From Anagrus nilaparvatae (taxonomy: Eukaryota; Arthropoda; Insecta; Hymenoptera; Mymaridae), in assembly GCA_022575985.1 (NCBI GenBank), contig JAKSXM010000107.1, positions 6,448,001 through 6,512,000 on the forward strand: a stretch of 64,000 nt of DNA, read 5' to 3'. The notes beneath the pieces are model-generated. The model saw only the letters and a list, made by a program, of their open reading frames with translations. It was not told the DNA's origin and ran no database searches. This document shows positions 31,419 to 44,092 of this stretch, piece by piece. Each line of letters starts with the position of its first letter. The first letter of the stretch is position 1. The translations under genes and the position numbers were made by a program.

Positions 31419-32060
31419 TTAGCGTAACCTTGACTTGTCACGCTCAGCTCTTCGTTCATTGCTGTTTCCATGTTGTTCACGGCCTCGATTATTTATCGTG
31501 GCAGTTAGTTTTCTCATCTGATCTTGCAATTCTGCAATTTGTTTATGCAGATTTACATTCGTGCCGCTAAATTGTATGGCATTCACAGAAAATGCCGGCG
31601 TACTTAACGACTTAGTCAGAGTGTTGGTACTTTCTTCTATCTTGTCAGCTAACAATGCCAGCTGCTCTAAATCTTCTTTCTGGCAGATGCCCAGAATTGC
31701 CCTGGTACTTTCCGCCAAATTATCTACCCTATAAATGTGTTGCTGGTATTTTCTGCATTCCTTATAGCTAATAATTTTTGTGAAAGCTTTTTATTGTTAA
31801 GCGAGAAGCACCTCAAGAGGGCACTAATTTTAGCATCCTCTGAAACGCTAAAAGATTTGACTTCATGTTTTTTAAAGATGCTGTACTTTGTTTGGCCAGA
31901 GGGAGATATCTTTTTGGACGCTGTGGCTACGTAAGGCACTAATTCCTTTGGTGCTTGTGCTAGCATACAAGAAAACTTTCATTCGTCATTTGTTACTCCA
32001 CGCATTTCGAAAACACTCTCTACTCGTGTGAACCAGAATTTAGGGTCATCTTATCTGAAA
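31419..32060 (-). pseudogene. gag: Gypsy gag fragments (decayed copy)
   Basis: Pieces 31966-31724 and 31718-31419 match the gag of the right-hand copy (APKELVPYVA, LADKIEEST, FSVNAIQFSG, and an Arg/Ser/Glu tail ERRAERDKSR). They lie in different frames, with a break near 31,720. Confidence 0.65.
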
Positions 32061-32250
32061 GATTATAATGTGGAAATTTTCCTCTTCCAGCTTATATAAA
32101 TAAAATTTAGAGTTTGAGACTCGTTAAGATAAAGGTCAATTAATTCACTAAAATAATCTAAGACTCCTTTTTCTCGACAAGTTCCAGAGGAGGTCCGTAT
32201 AAGGGAATATCGCAAGAATATATTCACTTATACTAAACGGGGATCAGGAG

Positions 32251-34089
32251 GTTCTGATCTTAGAGCGAAAACTAGAGATTAAATAAAATATAAAATAAGA
32301 GTACTAAATTATGAGACTTACCCATATATAATTTACAATAATCAAAGGTAAGGTAAGCTATTAGTAATAAAATAAAAATACAATGATTAATTAAGTGTCG
32401 CTCACCAGCATAAAATTTATTAATAAAAATATTGAATTTATGTGAGGACTAATATATACACAAAATCTTAAAGCTAAATTAACAAAGGTAATATTCGCGA
32501 ATATACGCGGCGCTTACGCGACTTAAAAGATATTGCCGGTACAATTATTACACGACGTGAATTTAAATACTTAATGTATATAAAATAATAATAATAATAA
32601 ATAGTGAACACTGGCCAAGTGATTCACTAGAATTATAATTTAAATTTACTGAGAGAGAGAGAGATAGAACGATAGCGATATAAAATAATTACAACTAATT
32701 TATAATAAATGCAGCTAGCAAAAATTCGTATAAAAGGATTTTTATAAAGGAAAAAAAAAGGAAAGACTAATTTCTTCTTTGCGCCAAACAATATTAAAGT
32801 CCAAAGAATATATCTTGAATATCTATTAATCAAAGAGGTACCTTAATCCTTGTAGACGAAATAAATCGAAATAAATCCAAATAACCCAAGTAATATAATG
32901 TAATCCAATTTCCAAAGAAACAAATAAAAGCCAAGAGATTAGTATTAATTAATAAATTGTTGACGCCAGACACTGGAGTTGACTTCTTGTTGCAGCCGGC
33001 TTTCTTAATATTGAAAACGTGCGTTTTACTTATGGAGACACACCACTTGTTCGATACAAAAATCTTGTCGCAGAATTTCAATATTTATAGATAATGTCAC
33101 GCCAAAATTTATACTGAATTATATACTTTAACTACTAAACTCTTTAATTCACTTTTAAAATTTAATTGAAATAAAATCGATTAATTATAAAAAGCGAGAT
33201 TACAAAAAACTAAGAGCACGATGCGTATACTTTGCGATCGGCCATAATAGCTTCTGCAGACGATGCGCATGACATAACTAAAGGAAAAAGAAACAAGGAA
33301 GAGAAAGAAAGACGGAAAGATATCGGACTACTCTCTCTGATAAGTATCGCTTTATAGGTCCGCGCTTACACACACACACACATATTTCTCAACCTGCGCC
33401 CAAGCTCTCTTTCTTATAAAATAAATACATATTTCATGGAGCATGGAAATTTACCATGCTACAAGATGGAAACTGAAGCATTTTATTTTTATTATTTATC
33501 TCAACTAGAGCCATTCTTGATAAAAAACTACTGTCCAATTCCGTTTCAATAACACTATCTTCAATAAGTTGTAATGAAAATAGGGTTAATATTATTTAAA
33601 TATAAAATACTATTAACTTTCCATTTCCATTATACCTGAAACGGGGTAAAGAACAGGGACTTAAGGTTAGGTAATCTTAAAAAATTGACCCATAAAACTT
33701 ATAATTTGTTTAAATTATAAGAAAGTTTATTATTTATTTAATCATGGAGTGACTCATTATTTACACAAAGTTCGCGGACTGCAACGCGCATAAAGAAATA
33801 AATATGGCTGATGGCCTTGAAATATTTTTGATTAAAAATTTTATATAAGCTCAAAGTTAAAAAATCTTTACTCGTTCCTTTTCAATTGTTTTTTTTGCAA
33901 ATATGATAATTTAAAAACGAGACTTAATTTAAGGTTTTTTTTAAAAAAAATCATATTTTTACACTTCCCTTGACATGTCATATCTCGAAAAGGTCTAAAG
34001 CCAAATGTACGTGTCAAAAATTTTTCGAAACTTTAAACTAGTACAAAATATTGGAGACTTATAAGACTTATTTTCATCAAAAATTACAC
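32251..34089. other. Spacer with promoter-like GC patch and (AC)n
   Basis: Mostly AT-rich. Between about 33,200 and 33,430 is a less AT-rich patch with a minus-strand TATA-like ctataaagcgatac, GA-rich sequence and an (AC)8 run (33,368-33,383). This could be an LTR fragment or promoter. No gene is supported. Confidence 0.3.
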
Positions 34090-35330
34090 TTTTAGCAGCA
34101 AATTTAAAATTGGTCATCGTGGATTTTCATCTGGACCCCCATCTGTGCAAACAATTATGACTGGTTTAGTGAGATTATCATCTGTTTTACAATGGGAGTT
34201 AAAATTATCATGTTCCATAAGATATTGAAAATCTGCAAAATGACTTTTTGCTGTAAAAGCGTCATGTTTTCCACTTCTTACTCTTATAATAGTGGGTCGA
34301 AAATAAGTCACGTAGCTTTTATCTCCTAATCCAAAATTGTAATAGCAGCATATACGCTTGATTTTAACTTATGTCGTTCGGCCTTAACCCAATTATGATC
34401 AAATAAAGTAACTGTATATTCTACGTGTATGATCATTGATCATGGCAGATTCTTTATTGGCTGCAGTAATTATAAGTGGTATTCTAGCGTTATTATCCTG
34501 CGATAAATAAAAGACTTGTTGAGGTCGTCCTTAGTAAGAAGCCAAACAGTCTATCGCTTGATTTGAAGCAATGTGAAAACTCGTGTCACTATTAGCTTTG
34601 TGCTCACTAGTCTGCGCTTTAACAAGTGTTACGGGTACCGTTTTTACGTTTCGCTCACCTTCTTTTGTATTTTCACGCTGAGGTATTAATCTTAAGTAGA
34701 AAGTACTTTTACTCAAAAAAGTTTTATTTTTTTCAAATTCTATTTTTAACTCTCCTGAAGTTTGACAAGAACGTGAAATATTTGTTTTCTGACGAGGATA
34801 TGCTCCACATCCTCGAAAAGTAATTTCACCTCAATAAGAAGTCTGCCGCACTCTTCTCTTAGATTTAAAATTTTAGCCGGTTCTGTACTTATTTTACTTA
34901 TTTCTTGAAGCTTTCTGGATTTCGTTTTCTGGATTTTCTAACTCTTTTTTGTGTTTCTTGATCCATTTCAAGTTTTCTAAGATTTAATTTTTCACTGTTT
35001 AATTCTTTTTCTATTTTAATTTTTAATTTTGCAATTTCAGAAATGAAAATTGGAGTATTTTTAATAACTTTAATATTAAAAATTTTTTTTTCTAATTATA
35101 AACTTTCTTTTTAGATTTTTCTTGTGCAGCTGCTTGCCTTTTTTCTGACCCTCAAACTCACACTTGACCGACTTTCTATAAAACTCAGTATTTATATTAT
35201 TTTCTGAAGAACTTGATGCAGCTTTTTCTAAATTATTGGAATTGGTATTTTCTAAAGAACTTGAATTAACTTTTTCTGAATTACTAGAACTGGATACAAG
35301 GATATCTGATTTTTCATTTTTATTCGAGGC
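34090..35330 (-). pseudogene. Transposon-associated conserved protein remnant (DGGPDENPR family)
   Basis: From an exon with a good acceptor (AATCCAG at 35331) and a Ser/Asn-rich then Lys-rich segment, minus-strand frames run through a Glu/Lys coiled-coil-like part. They continue into SKSTFYLRLIPQRENTKEG (34,716-34,650), VKAQTSEHKANSDTSFH, YFRPTIIRVRSGKHDAF (34,310) and IIVCTDGGPDENPR (34,114). This order is familiar from abundant uncharacterised arthropod transposon proteins; the activity is unknown to me. Stops and frame changes break it at several places. Confidence 0.5.
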
Positions 35331-35506
35331 CTGGATTAAAAAATAATTATAAATTTTAAAAAACATTAATTTATGCATGCCTATAGTAGTAGGGGTGTTC
35401 AAAAAAATCAACATATCGAATTTCTAGCTGGATAATCGAAAAAAAGTTTTCATTTGTTGAAAAAATAAGATGCCTAAATTTTTCTAGAGAAATATAAGGA
35501 ATGAAA

Positions 35507-35662
35507 TGATTAACTCAAATAATTTAGTAGACTTCTTTTATTTAGGTGCGTAAAGCACGAAAGTAGAACGCGCACTGACTGACGAGATGCCCCGGCCGGT
35601 CAGTCGCGCGGCATCTTCTCTCTCTTTTTACATATAGCATAATAGAGGTATGTGTTTTCACA
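35507..35662 (-). repeat. Candidate solo or 3' LTR with polypurine tract
   Basis: On the minus strand the segment starts TGTGAAAACACA and ends TTGAGTTAATCA (TG...CA), with AATAAA near its end. It is preceded by gaaaggggaaaatgg (35,678-35,663), a convincing polypurine tract. It could belong to the Bel/Pao remnant to the right, but no partner LTR was confirmed. Confidence 0.4.
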
Positions 35663-35678
35663 CCATTTTCCCCTTTCA

Positions 35679-36748
35679 AATGAATTATTAACAAATATTA
35701 TACATAGATTCTTTTAAAAACAATAAATACAAAAAAAATATACTATATTACACATATATACAACATTTAATATTTACAAGACATTAATTTAATTTATTTT
35801 TAATTTACTTTTAATTTTTTACAAATTATTGGACAAAAGTCAATACCATCAAGCACAAACAATGCAACCTACAATAAAAGAATTAAACTCAACTGATTAT
35901 TCAGGATAGTTCATTGCTTGCGCTTAACAATATTAACCTTTGAACTGGCCTTCTTAATATAGAAGTGCATGTCTTGACCTCAACAATCCTTGTCAGATCA
36001 TCAGGCCTTTTAAATATTGTAATTACTTTGACCTAAAGGCCAATTACTTGGAAGCACTGTTTCGTCGATCGCCAAAAGAATGTCATTAACCTTACTTTTT
36101 AATTAGCTTGTCTGTAAATTATTGCATTCTTGCAAAGATTAAGAATATTTAAGAGACCATGCCATGGTGTTGTTAACTCAGGGAATTACAATTTTTATCA
36201 CATCTGACAATATTAGACAAATTTAATGTACTGCGGTTTGGCGTCCCTCCCCGCTTAATTTTACATTGTAGATGTAAAATTATAATTTTATTAAGTGACA
36301 ATTCAGAAATTTGCTTGATATCTACCGCTCTCCTATCTAATATTAGAATACGGATTTTGAGTTCAGGTCAGGAAATATCAAAAAAATAGATAAGTTAAAT
36401 ACGTAATTTAAATTAGAAAAATAGATTGTCAATTTTAATTTTGAATTGGAGACATTTTTAATTTTGAATGGGAGCCTGCAACATTTTTATCCTAAAGACA
36501 AGTTAGCTGAAGGCAGCTGAGGTGCCAAAGCTGATTCAAAACTTTGATTCATACCGCTTTGCTGGGGTTAATTTTGTGTAATCATCACAATTGTGTAGTT
36601 TGTGATTTCCCTTACACATGAGACATTCTAATTTAAAGTTACTTTAATTGAGTATGGAATTTGGGGCCGAGTAGCTACATTATTGTTTTTGAATTAATTT
36701 GAATTAGAATTTAAATTATTATTTTGACTAATTACATTAGTATTTTCC
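35679..36748. other. Spacer between LTR candidate and Bel/Pao gag
   Basis: AT-rich. A second purine-rich tract on the minus strand (gcggggagggacgcc near 36,262-36,248) may mark another LTR boundary. No pol sequence is legible. Confidence 0.3.
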
Positions 36749-37729
36749 TCAATAGATTCCAATATAGCTATGCTGCGATTTCATAAACTGAATTAGCAAA
36801 TCAAAAGTTGGAGAATCAGAAGCAAAATTTGACAAAGTACGATTTTCTTGATTATTATCAGTCAATACATTTTGATTAGTTAACTGAGAAGAACGAGCAG
36901 ACAAGGATACACTACATAAGTATAATTCCCATTGCCTTTTAGTATCGTTATTAAATAAGGATAAGGTGTGGAAGATTAAAAGATCATCCCACGAATCGAC
37001 AGGCCGACCTAAAACTTTCAATGCAGACAGAGGAGTAGTAAGACTAGCTAAAATTTTTTTTTATTCTACCGCACTAGTCTTAGTCATAGGGGGTATACTG
37101 TATATTGCTGCGACATGAGCATTTACTAAGCGCTGTTTGTTCTCAAACCTATCTGTTAATTTATTCCATACGATTAAAAAATTATCTTCAGTTAACGCAT
37201 AACTGCTAACTAAGTCAGCAGCATCGCCTTTTAAATGGACTCTAAGGTGACATAATTTTGTAATATTAGGGATTTTAGGTTTAGAAACTACGGACGAATA
37301 AAAAATGTCGCGGAAAGATTCCCATTCCCTATAATCGCCATTAAAATCAGGAAGATCAAGACGCGACAAACGCTCTAAGTCTTCAGACTGTTGATGAACT
37401 ACCATATTTTTTGAGGTTTGTTCACGTTCACGATCTTCAGAGGAGGTTTGACTGTCTAAATATGTTTGGAAGAGAGTCAGATTTACAAGATGTTGTTCAT
37501 CTAATTGATCAAAAATTTTATCAGTAAAATATGACTGATCTTTCATAAGAGATGCTAAGTCATTAGAGGCAAAGATTTGATGGTGATTGCCTTCAAACCT
37601 TTGCAATTTTAGCCCAGTCATCATCACTCTACAAGAAGCTACGCTTTTTTGGGGTTCCTTATCAAACGCTGCATATGCCTTTTTTATTTTAGGGATTAAA
37701 GTGTTTTGTTTCAATATGATGGAGGCCAT
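36749..37729 (-). pseudogene. gag: Bel/Pao gag (DUF1759-type)
   Basis: The frame 37729-37061 and, in another frame, 37021-36749 form a gag of the Bel/Pao group. Key segments are LDLPDFNGDYREWESFRDIF, KLCHLRVHLKGDAADLVSSY, RFENKQRLVNAHVAAIYSI and, after the frame break, VLGRPVDSWDDLLIF. The DUF1759 signature (P-x-F-x-G-D..E-W-x-x-F) is clear. The break lies near 37,060 in an A/T run. The zinc knuckle and all pol domains are missing. Confidence 0.75.
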
Positions 37730-37769
37730 GGCTGTTATTTATTACAAAGATAACCAATATACAATTTAA

Positions 37770-40370
37770 TATTATTTAAATTAATTAATTCAATTATTAA
37801 AGTTAATTAAAATTAATTATAAAAGAAAGAGTCAAAAATTAGATAAATTGACAATTAAAATATATAAATGACAATTATAAATTGTAAATGAATATAAAAA
37901 TTGCAGAAATAAAAAATTAGACCAGAATTAAAAATTATTTACAATAGAAAACAATAATAATAAATTGCACATTATCTTATACAAAATTATAAATTCTTGT
38001 CAGATATACATTTAAAATTTATAATAAAATTTGAACAAGTAATAATCATTTGCTTGCAAAATGATTGTGAATTGAACAATTGAGATTCTTTTAAACAAGT
38101 TTTAACTTAAGATTACTTTAAAAGAAATTATATAAATTAACAAAAGATTAATTACAAAATTTTTCAATAAACAAAATCATTACAATTGATTAAATTTTTA
38201 ATTTTTGACAAATAAATACTATTGTGAAGACATGAGGCCAATGACACCACCAGGACATCCAACGATCAATGCTCCAAGACTTGAAGATGATGCAGCAGGA
38301 TATGTTGTCAATGAGCTGGAACCCACGTGGATCTGACAAGGACGCAGGCCAAAAGAAACAACTTCCAGTTGATAAGAGTACCTTAGGAACGTCCAAATAA
38401 TTAGTAAAAGTTTATAATGATAATAATAAGAAAAAAAAGAATTTATTTTACACTTCAAAAGATTAATTTTAATTTAAATTGAATATTGAAATTTATTTTA
38501 AATTTATTTTAAGATTTTATTATTTTAAAATTTAATTTAATATTGATTCTGAGTTTAAATTAATTATAGATTCAAGTAAAAAATTTAAAGAATTTACCTA
38601 AACTAAAAGAGAGAGAGACTTCATTTTTAGTAGACAATTAATTAATTTCAAATAGACAAAAATACAAAAAATTACAAAGAGATTTAGAATTAATCTATTT
38701 AGCATACAAATACCATATATATGTTAGACCAAAAATTTTGCCCTTTTAATAAGAAAGAAAAGACATAAATGAGCAAGTGGCACTCCAATTATATCTAGAC
38801 TATAGGCAATTTTGAATTATAATTGCTAAATTTAAAATTGATTATTCATAGTAATTTATTTAATGAGTTAGCAATTATATATAATTTCATTAAGAAAATT
38901 GCATGAATGTCAAAAATAACATCAACAAACAATTCAATAAAGTTAATTTAGATTAATTTAATTTTAATTATGATATTTAAAAATTATAGTAAAAGTAATT
39001 TATTAAGATTTTAATTTTTAAATTAAGATTTTAATTAAAGAATAAAGTAGTAAATAAAAAAACATAACTTAAGTTAATGCGCAGAATCGACGACTCCGTT
39101 TTCATCACTAAGATGGCGACGTATGAAGAACGCATGTAACCTGTTGATTATTAAAGACGACATCACCAAAGAAGAAATTGAACTGCCATTTTGGAATTTT
39201 GACGAAGTGCGCAGGGACGACGATTGAAAATTTGAAACTGTAAGATCGAGCCTTTTCGTGTTGTTCCGTGGACTCCGAATTGAGACATGTACTTCTCCCC
39301 TTTTAACGACAAATGATGAAGAAGACTATGACGTCATTAATGGCGGCTTACTTTTTCCGTTTAACTAATTATTATTTTTGAAATGTCCTTTTTTTTTGAT
39401 GAATCACTTTTAGAAAATTTTCATTTTTCTTGACGAAATTGAAAATTTTATTTTATTTTTAACAAAGTTTTTTTTTTTAAATGAATTCACTGAATCTCCA
39501 ATTAGTAGAATGTCACTTTTGATATGGAGATAAATAACTTAGCCACATGCAAATCACTTCTAACGGTTCGTTGGACCAAATGTTTATATTTAAGGCTGGA
39601 TGGTGAAAATGGTGAAGGTTTTATGGATAAGGTTATGTAAAATAAACCACAATTTTTATTATAATGTAATAAAGTAAATTTATTGGACATGTGATGTCTA
39701 TAAAAGCCATGCGGGCACTGAAGGTGCCAATCGGCAACTTCTCTCTCCCCTCTTACAACATACTCATACTAACATATATACATATTTACAGCTATAAGTC
39801 GGAACATAGCTATTTACTTATTTGAATTTTCTGCAATTTTAAATCACGTCGGGGTCACCAATGTAGTATTAAGTAGATTCCTACTATACCTTGCGGGATC
39901 GACTTATGTTGTGTCCCCACATACCCTTGTTCACGCAGTTTAAAAGTGCCAGTACTTGTATAGAAATTGAATATTCATTAAATATTTATTCATATATATG
40001 TTTTTCTGTTATAGAAATTAATTAATAATATAATTTATTACAATTATTAATTAGGCTTAGGTACATTAAATTAATTTTTTTATAAATTTTTTTATTTAGA
40101 GCTTCAAATAAAGTAAATGAAATTAAAATTACAATGCATATTAAATTACAATAACTTTTTTAACGTTAAAATTTTATAAAAATTAAAAAAAAAATATATA
40201 CTTGTAATTGAAATAATATAGGGTGATATTTTTTAAAATTATTTTTAGGAAATAACTTTAGCTTCTTTATTTTTTATATCACTTAGCTTACTGCTACTAT
40301 TTCTGTTTACTAACTTTACGCTTTATTTTAAATGAACTAATATATAACAATGTATACATTCCGCAAATTT
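37770..40370. other. AT-rich spacer with LTR/PBS-like patches
   Basis: No gene supported. On the minus strand, 39,866-39,847 reads ...acattggtgaccccgacgtg, a TGG-starting primer-binding-site-like word after an ACA end. About 39,690-39,760 has a GA-rich and TATA-like patch. These may be remains of LTR-retroelement 5' ends. Confidence 0.3.
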
Positions 40371-40379
40371 TTCAGCTTT

Positions 40380-41405
40380 TATGTGTATCGCAAGGAAATT
40401 TCATATATATTCCATATTTTATAACTTCCTCAGTTACTGCTTATAGTACATTTTCGGTATCTAGTTTATTTAGAAAAATATTTTCTATCTTTAAAAAAGT
40501 TTTAAATATATACTTTTTAGAGTAGACGAGTTTTTCTCGGTCCTTGATATCACAAAATTCTGCAAGAGGGAAAATAGCCATTGTTTTGTCGGATTCAAGC
40601 GCTTTTTGGCACTCTTGACATTTTTCTGATTTTTTTTACATTCTACTGCATATAAAACCTACAATGTAAAAAATTACGCTCTTGAATATATCGGGTTCCA
40701 TTTCTGGAGTAACATCGTCCATAAGATCTCCAATATCCCAATCACCTTTCTCAATATATTTTACCAATTTTTCTTCTAGTAATTTCAATTGTTTTCTTTT
40801 AAAACTTTTTGATTTTGATCCATCAAACGCGTTCCTAAAATCTTCAAAAGTTAGTTTCAGTTGGTTTTCTATTAGCATGATCTTTACAATTACCGAATTT
40901 TGGTGGTTTGAGAATTCTATAAACAGACAACAAATGGTAAATTTGCATAAAAGTGGGGAGATTCGGGTGATCATTTTGACGCCCAGCTAAACGAATACAA
41001 CCAAAAAATCTCTGAAATTAAAAAATATTGCTTTAGCATAATACTTCAGTAATATTTAATTGTTTAATTGTTTTTATAAAGACTAACTTCCAAGCAATCT
41101 TGGTTAAACTTTCTGGTCAGTATAAAATCGAATCCACAAGAATTTAATAAATACTTGCTTAATCTTGCTGTAGAGTATAAACTAACTCGAAGGCCTTCTG
41201 CTGTTGAGCGACTAAGGAATAGCTTTTCGATTTCAGTTTTCTCGTCTCTGAACTTTTTATTTATTCGTTTTTTAAATTCATTTTTTCTGTCGTTATACTT
41301 TTTGAGTATGCTTTTCTTATTTGCTGGATCTAATGCAATGTCAGCTTTTTTTGGCTTCGTTTTGATCTTTAAATTGATTCATTTCTTTTACCAATGCAGC
41401 TTTGC
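40380..41405 (-). pseudogene. P-element-like transposase, C-terminal half
   Basis: An exon ending at 41098 (donor GAA/GTTAGT) reads STAEGLRVSLYSTARLSKYL, GFDFILTRKFNQDCLE. After an 86-base intron, the acceptor AATTTCAG at 41012 joins in phase to RFFGCIRLAGRQNDHPNLPT, LLSVYRILKPPKFGNC. A frameshift then moves into the open piece 40974-40636 (DVTPEMEPDIFKSVIFYIVG), followed by Cys-containing KSEKCQECQKALESD. This order is that of P-element/THAP9-type transposases. The THAP finger and N-terminal half are missing, replaced at the right by a LINE fragment. Confidence 0.65.
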
Positions 41406-42120
41406 TAAATTTGCATAATTCATTTATATATATAAGGAATAGTATTGGACCTAGGACTGATCCCTGTGGTACTCCTATCTCAACATTACATTCACTACTG
41501 TAACAGACATCTATTTTCACAACTTGCTTCCGATTTCCCAAATAATTTTTAATTTTATTTTTTGCCTTTCCACGTATATCAATTTTTTCTAACTTACTAT
41601 ATAGTATGTTATGTTGAACCATATCGAATGCTTTTTGTAGATCAAGGAATATTACCGTCGTACATATCGTATATTTCCTATATTTCGTACATATTTTCAA
41701 TTAAGTAATCAATGGCCATACTTGTGTTGCAGCCTTCTCTAAATCCGTATTGTCTTTTTGCTAAAATGTTGTATTTTTCTAGGTAACTAACTATCCTAAC
41801 CTTTACTAGTTTTTGAAATATTTTTGACAGGTTTGATAAAAGAGCTATGGGTCTATAGTTTTTACATAGGTAACTATCACCTGATTTGAATATTGGTGTA
41901 ATTATTGCAATTTTAAGGCTGACAGGGAATACCTCCAGTTCTACAATTAAATTAAAAATGTTATTATCATTACCTTTTGCTTTTTTTACGTCTAGTGAAT
42001 TTATGACTTTTTCAATTTCCTCAGTGCTAGTTTAAAAAAAAAATAATGTATTTTCGCTTATTTTTGGGTTGTACTCTATGTTTGTGGATTTTATTTTATC
42101 AGTTAGTTTTTTTTTATAAC
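41406..42120 (-). mobile_element. LINE RT fragment (N-terminal RT half)
   Basis: Minus-strand frames read AIITPIFKSGD, NYRPIALLSNLSKIFQKLV, KRQYGFREGCNTSMA, then VIFLDLQKAFDMVQHNILY (first RT Asp) and GVPQGSVLGPILFLIYINEL. It stops just before the YADD block. A frame change near 41,695 coincides with a small tacgatatgtac-type duplication. It is a Jockey/CR1-like RT by eye. The missing 3' end is unusual, as LINE copies are generally 5'-truncated. Confidence 0.7.
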
Positions 42121-42499
42121 ACATAGATAATTCTAGGATTTATAAATTCAATTTCAAAAATAAAAGTAAAATGATTCCAAATGAAAGTTAAAATCACTTT
42201 ATAATAATTTGTTGTAAAATTAATCGTTTATATTTCGCCAGATCTCTAAAAGTTTCATGGATCTTATAAATTATGGATAACATGGAAAATATTCAACTGT
42301 GAATCTGAAATTTTTAAAGTCTATTTTAAAAACAGAAAATTAAAGACATAAAAAAAATAATTTTTAAATATAGAGTTTAATCGACAAAAGTTTCAGGTGT
42401 CATTCTATCCTGATGTTTCGGTTTTAAGATTTTTGATCACTCATATGTTAACTAATTTATTATTATTATTATTTAATGAATATTAAATGAACTATATTT
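42121..42499. other. AT-rich spacer
   Basis: No gene or repeat supported. Confidence 0.3.
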
Positions 42500-43447
42500 G
42501 ATTATTTGTCCGGGTCGTTTTCATTGCTACTGTCATCTTCAGTTTTGCTTTCATCATCTCTGGCATACAATGATTCATGAGCTTCATAAGTTTGCCTCAT
42601 TAATGGTTCATTGAATTAACTCCTAGCTTGTTAAAATTGAATTCAAGTTCAGTTAAAGGAACAGGATTGAAATTTGTGGGCATTCTGAATAAACCATTAT
42701 CTACAATGGACATATTTCGTTTAACGACTTCTGTATTGTACCTTTGAGGATTGTCCTCCAACCATTAGCACAAGAGTTCGTAAATGTAGTATTAGTAGTT
42801 TATTAGCAATTATAATGAATTAAAAACATATTAAGAAGTAAAAAAAAAATCAGTATATAAGTGTCTAGGAAATAATATAAGATATTTTATCGTTCAGAAT
42901 TATCATATCACACATATCACTCCTATATTGATCAAAATCCGCATCGTTTCCAGTTTTTTCTTCTTTTTTAAGTATGGAAATCTTGATATTAATTGACACA
43001 ATTCGTTATCTTCATTTCGAGAAGTTCTTTCTGAAACTGATTATTATTTACTTAATTTATATGGTATCAACTCTGTATCATAAATTGAATCTTTAAATGT
43101 CTAACTTTACTAATTATCCAAACAATGAATTTGGTATAGAACGTTAGCTATTTCAGAATTATTAACGGGGTTTTGATTCAAATCTATTAACTTTGGATCA
43201 ATGTCAATAGTATGTTTTACAGATGGTTGAATATTTGTTAAGTCTATTAATACTTTTTTTGCTAGTAAGGCTCGATTCTGGGAGTCATTATCTTCTAAAT
43301 GCCTTTTACTATTTGCTATTACTAGTATCGCTTTTGATATATTCATTGGAAAATACATAGGTCCTTGTGGATACACAAATAAATTACTATAATCAAGGTT
43401 AAGTGCTTGTCTATTCCTTCTGAAGATTGACCTGGTTCATTCTCCAT
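42500..43447 (-). pseudogene. Unrecognised gene remnant, minus strand
   Basis: An ATG at 43447 opens a short acidic start (MENEPGQSS). One frame change later the frame reads NLDYSNLFVYPQGPMYFPMN and the open 43376-43110 piece (SKAILVIANSKRHLEDND, VLYQIHCLDN). Farther on come DADFDQYRSDMCDMIILND (about 42,930), then RYNTEVVKRNMSIVDNGLF and PVPLTELEFNFNKLGV (42,740-42,610). The end is an Asp/Glu/Ser-rich tail that stops near 42,500. The amino-acid texture is that of a real protein, but I do not recognise the family. Some gaps may be introns. Confidence 0.4.
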
Positions 43448-43839
43448 GATCTTTTATAAATAGCTATTATGCCTCTAAAAAAAATTTTAAATCCTGCACA
43501 ATAATTTTAAAGAATATTATTACAACCCTTTTCCTTTTCTTGAAGCAACAAGAAAACCTCAGTTTATAGTTAAATAACATTAAATTATTAGCAATGATGC
43601 TTACTTTTATTTTATTATTTAAGTCTTGCTCAAAAAGAAATAATATGAATTTTATTGAATTATAACTTTTCCAACTAAAAAATTGTCTGAAGACTTTCAA
43701 TAAGATTCTAATAATTTAAAAACCAACTTAAACGAAGCATATATTAACAACTAATAATTAGGAAAAAGAATTAAAATAAAATCTTAACTTTACTTCTTTT
43801 TTTTGCAATTTTTTCTAGTGAGTAAAAAGAGACGAGATT
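43448..43839. other. AT-rich spacer
   Basis: A short minus-strand Lys/Phe-rich frame lies here but has no support as a gene. Confidence 0.25.
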
Positions 43840-44092
43840 CTTGCAGAAATTAAAGAGAAAAATTTTCTGATTAAGAGCAAATTTGAATTTTAAAAATTGA
43901 TCATTTATATTAGGAGCTAAACACAATCAAAGTTTATCCAAATAAAAAATATTCAAATTATAATAAAAAAGTTTCTATTAAAAAAAAAAAATTTATTTTG
44001 ATAAACATTGATTGCGACTAGCTTCTAATGAAATTGACCAATTTTTAAAATTCAAATTTGCTCTTATTAGCAAATTTTTCTCTTTCTTCAAG
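43840..44092. repeat. Foldback element, about 253 bp
   Basis: Left arm cttgcagaaattaaagaga..., right arm ...tctctttcttcaag. The inner words agagcaaatttgaatttt and aaaattcaaatttgctct are exact inverse partners. Confidence 0.75.

Larger units (their letters stand above)
28840..32250 (-). mobile_element. Decayed Ty3/gypsy element, same family as 58.5-64 kb
   Basis: The minus-strand order is gag (about 32.2-31.4 kb), protease (31.2 kb), RT (30.9-30.35 kb), part of RNase H, integrase (29.9-29.3 kb) and the post-integrase tail (29.26-29.07 kb). It ends with a 3' LTR at 28,979-28,840. Almost every segment has a close counterpart in the right-hand copy, for example YREHMRDLKPVPTAHK. Frames change often, and RNase H and the linker are shortened. 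A 5' LTR could not be found at the right side. Confidence 0.8.

Noticed and set aside
31181..31570. 129-codon plus-strand frame
   Set aside because: Antisense to gypsy protease and gag.
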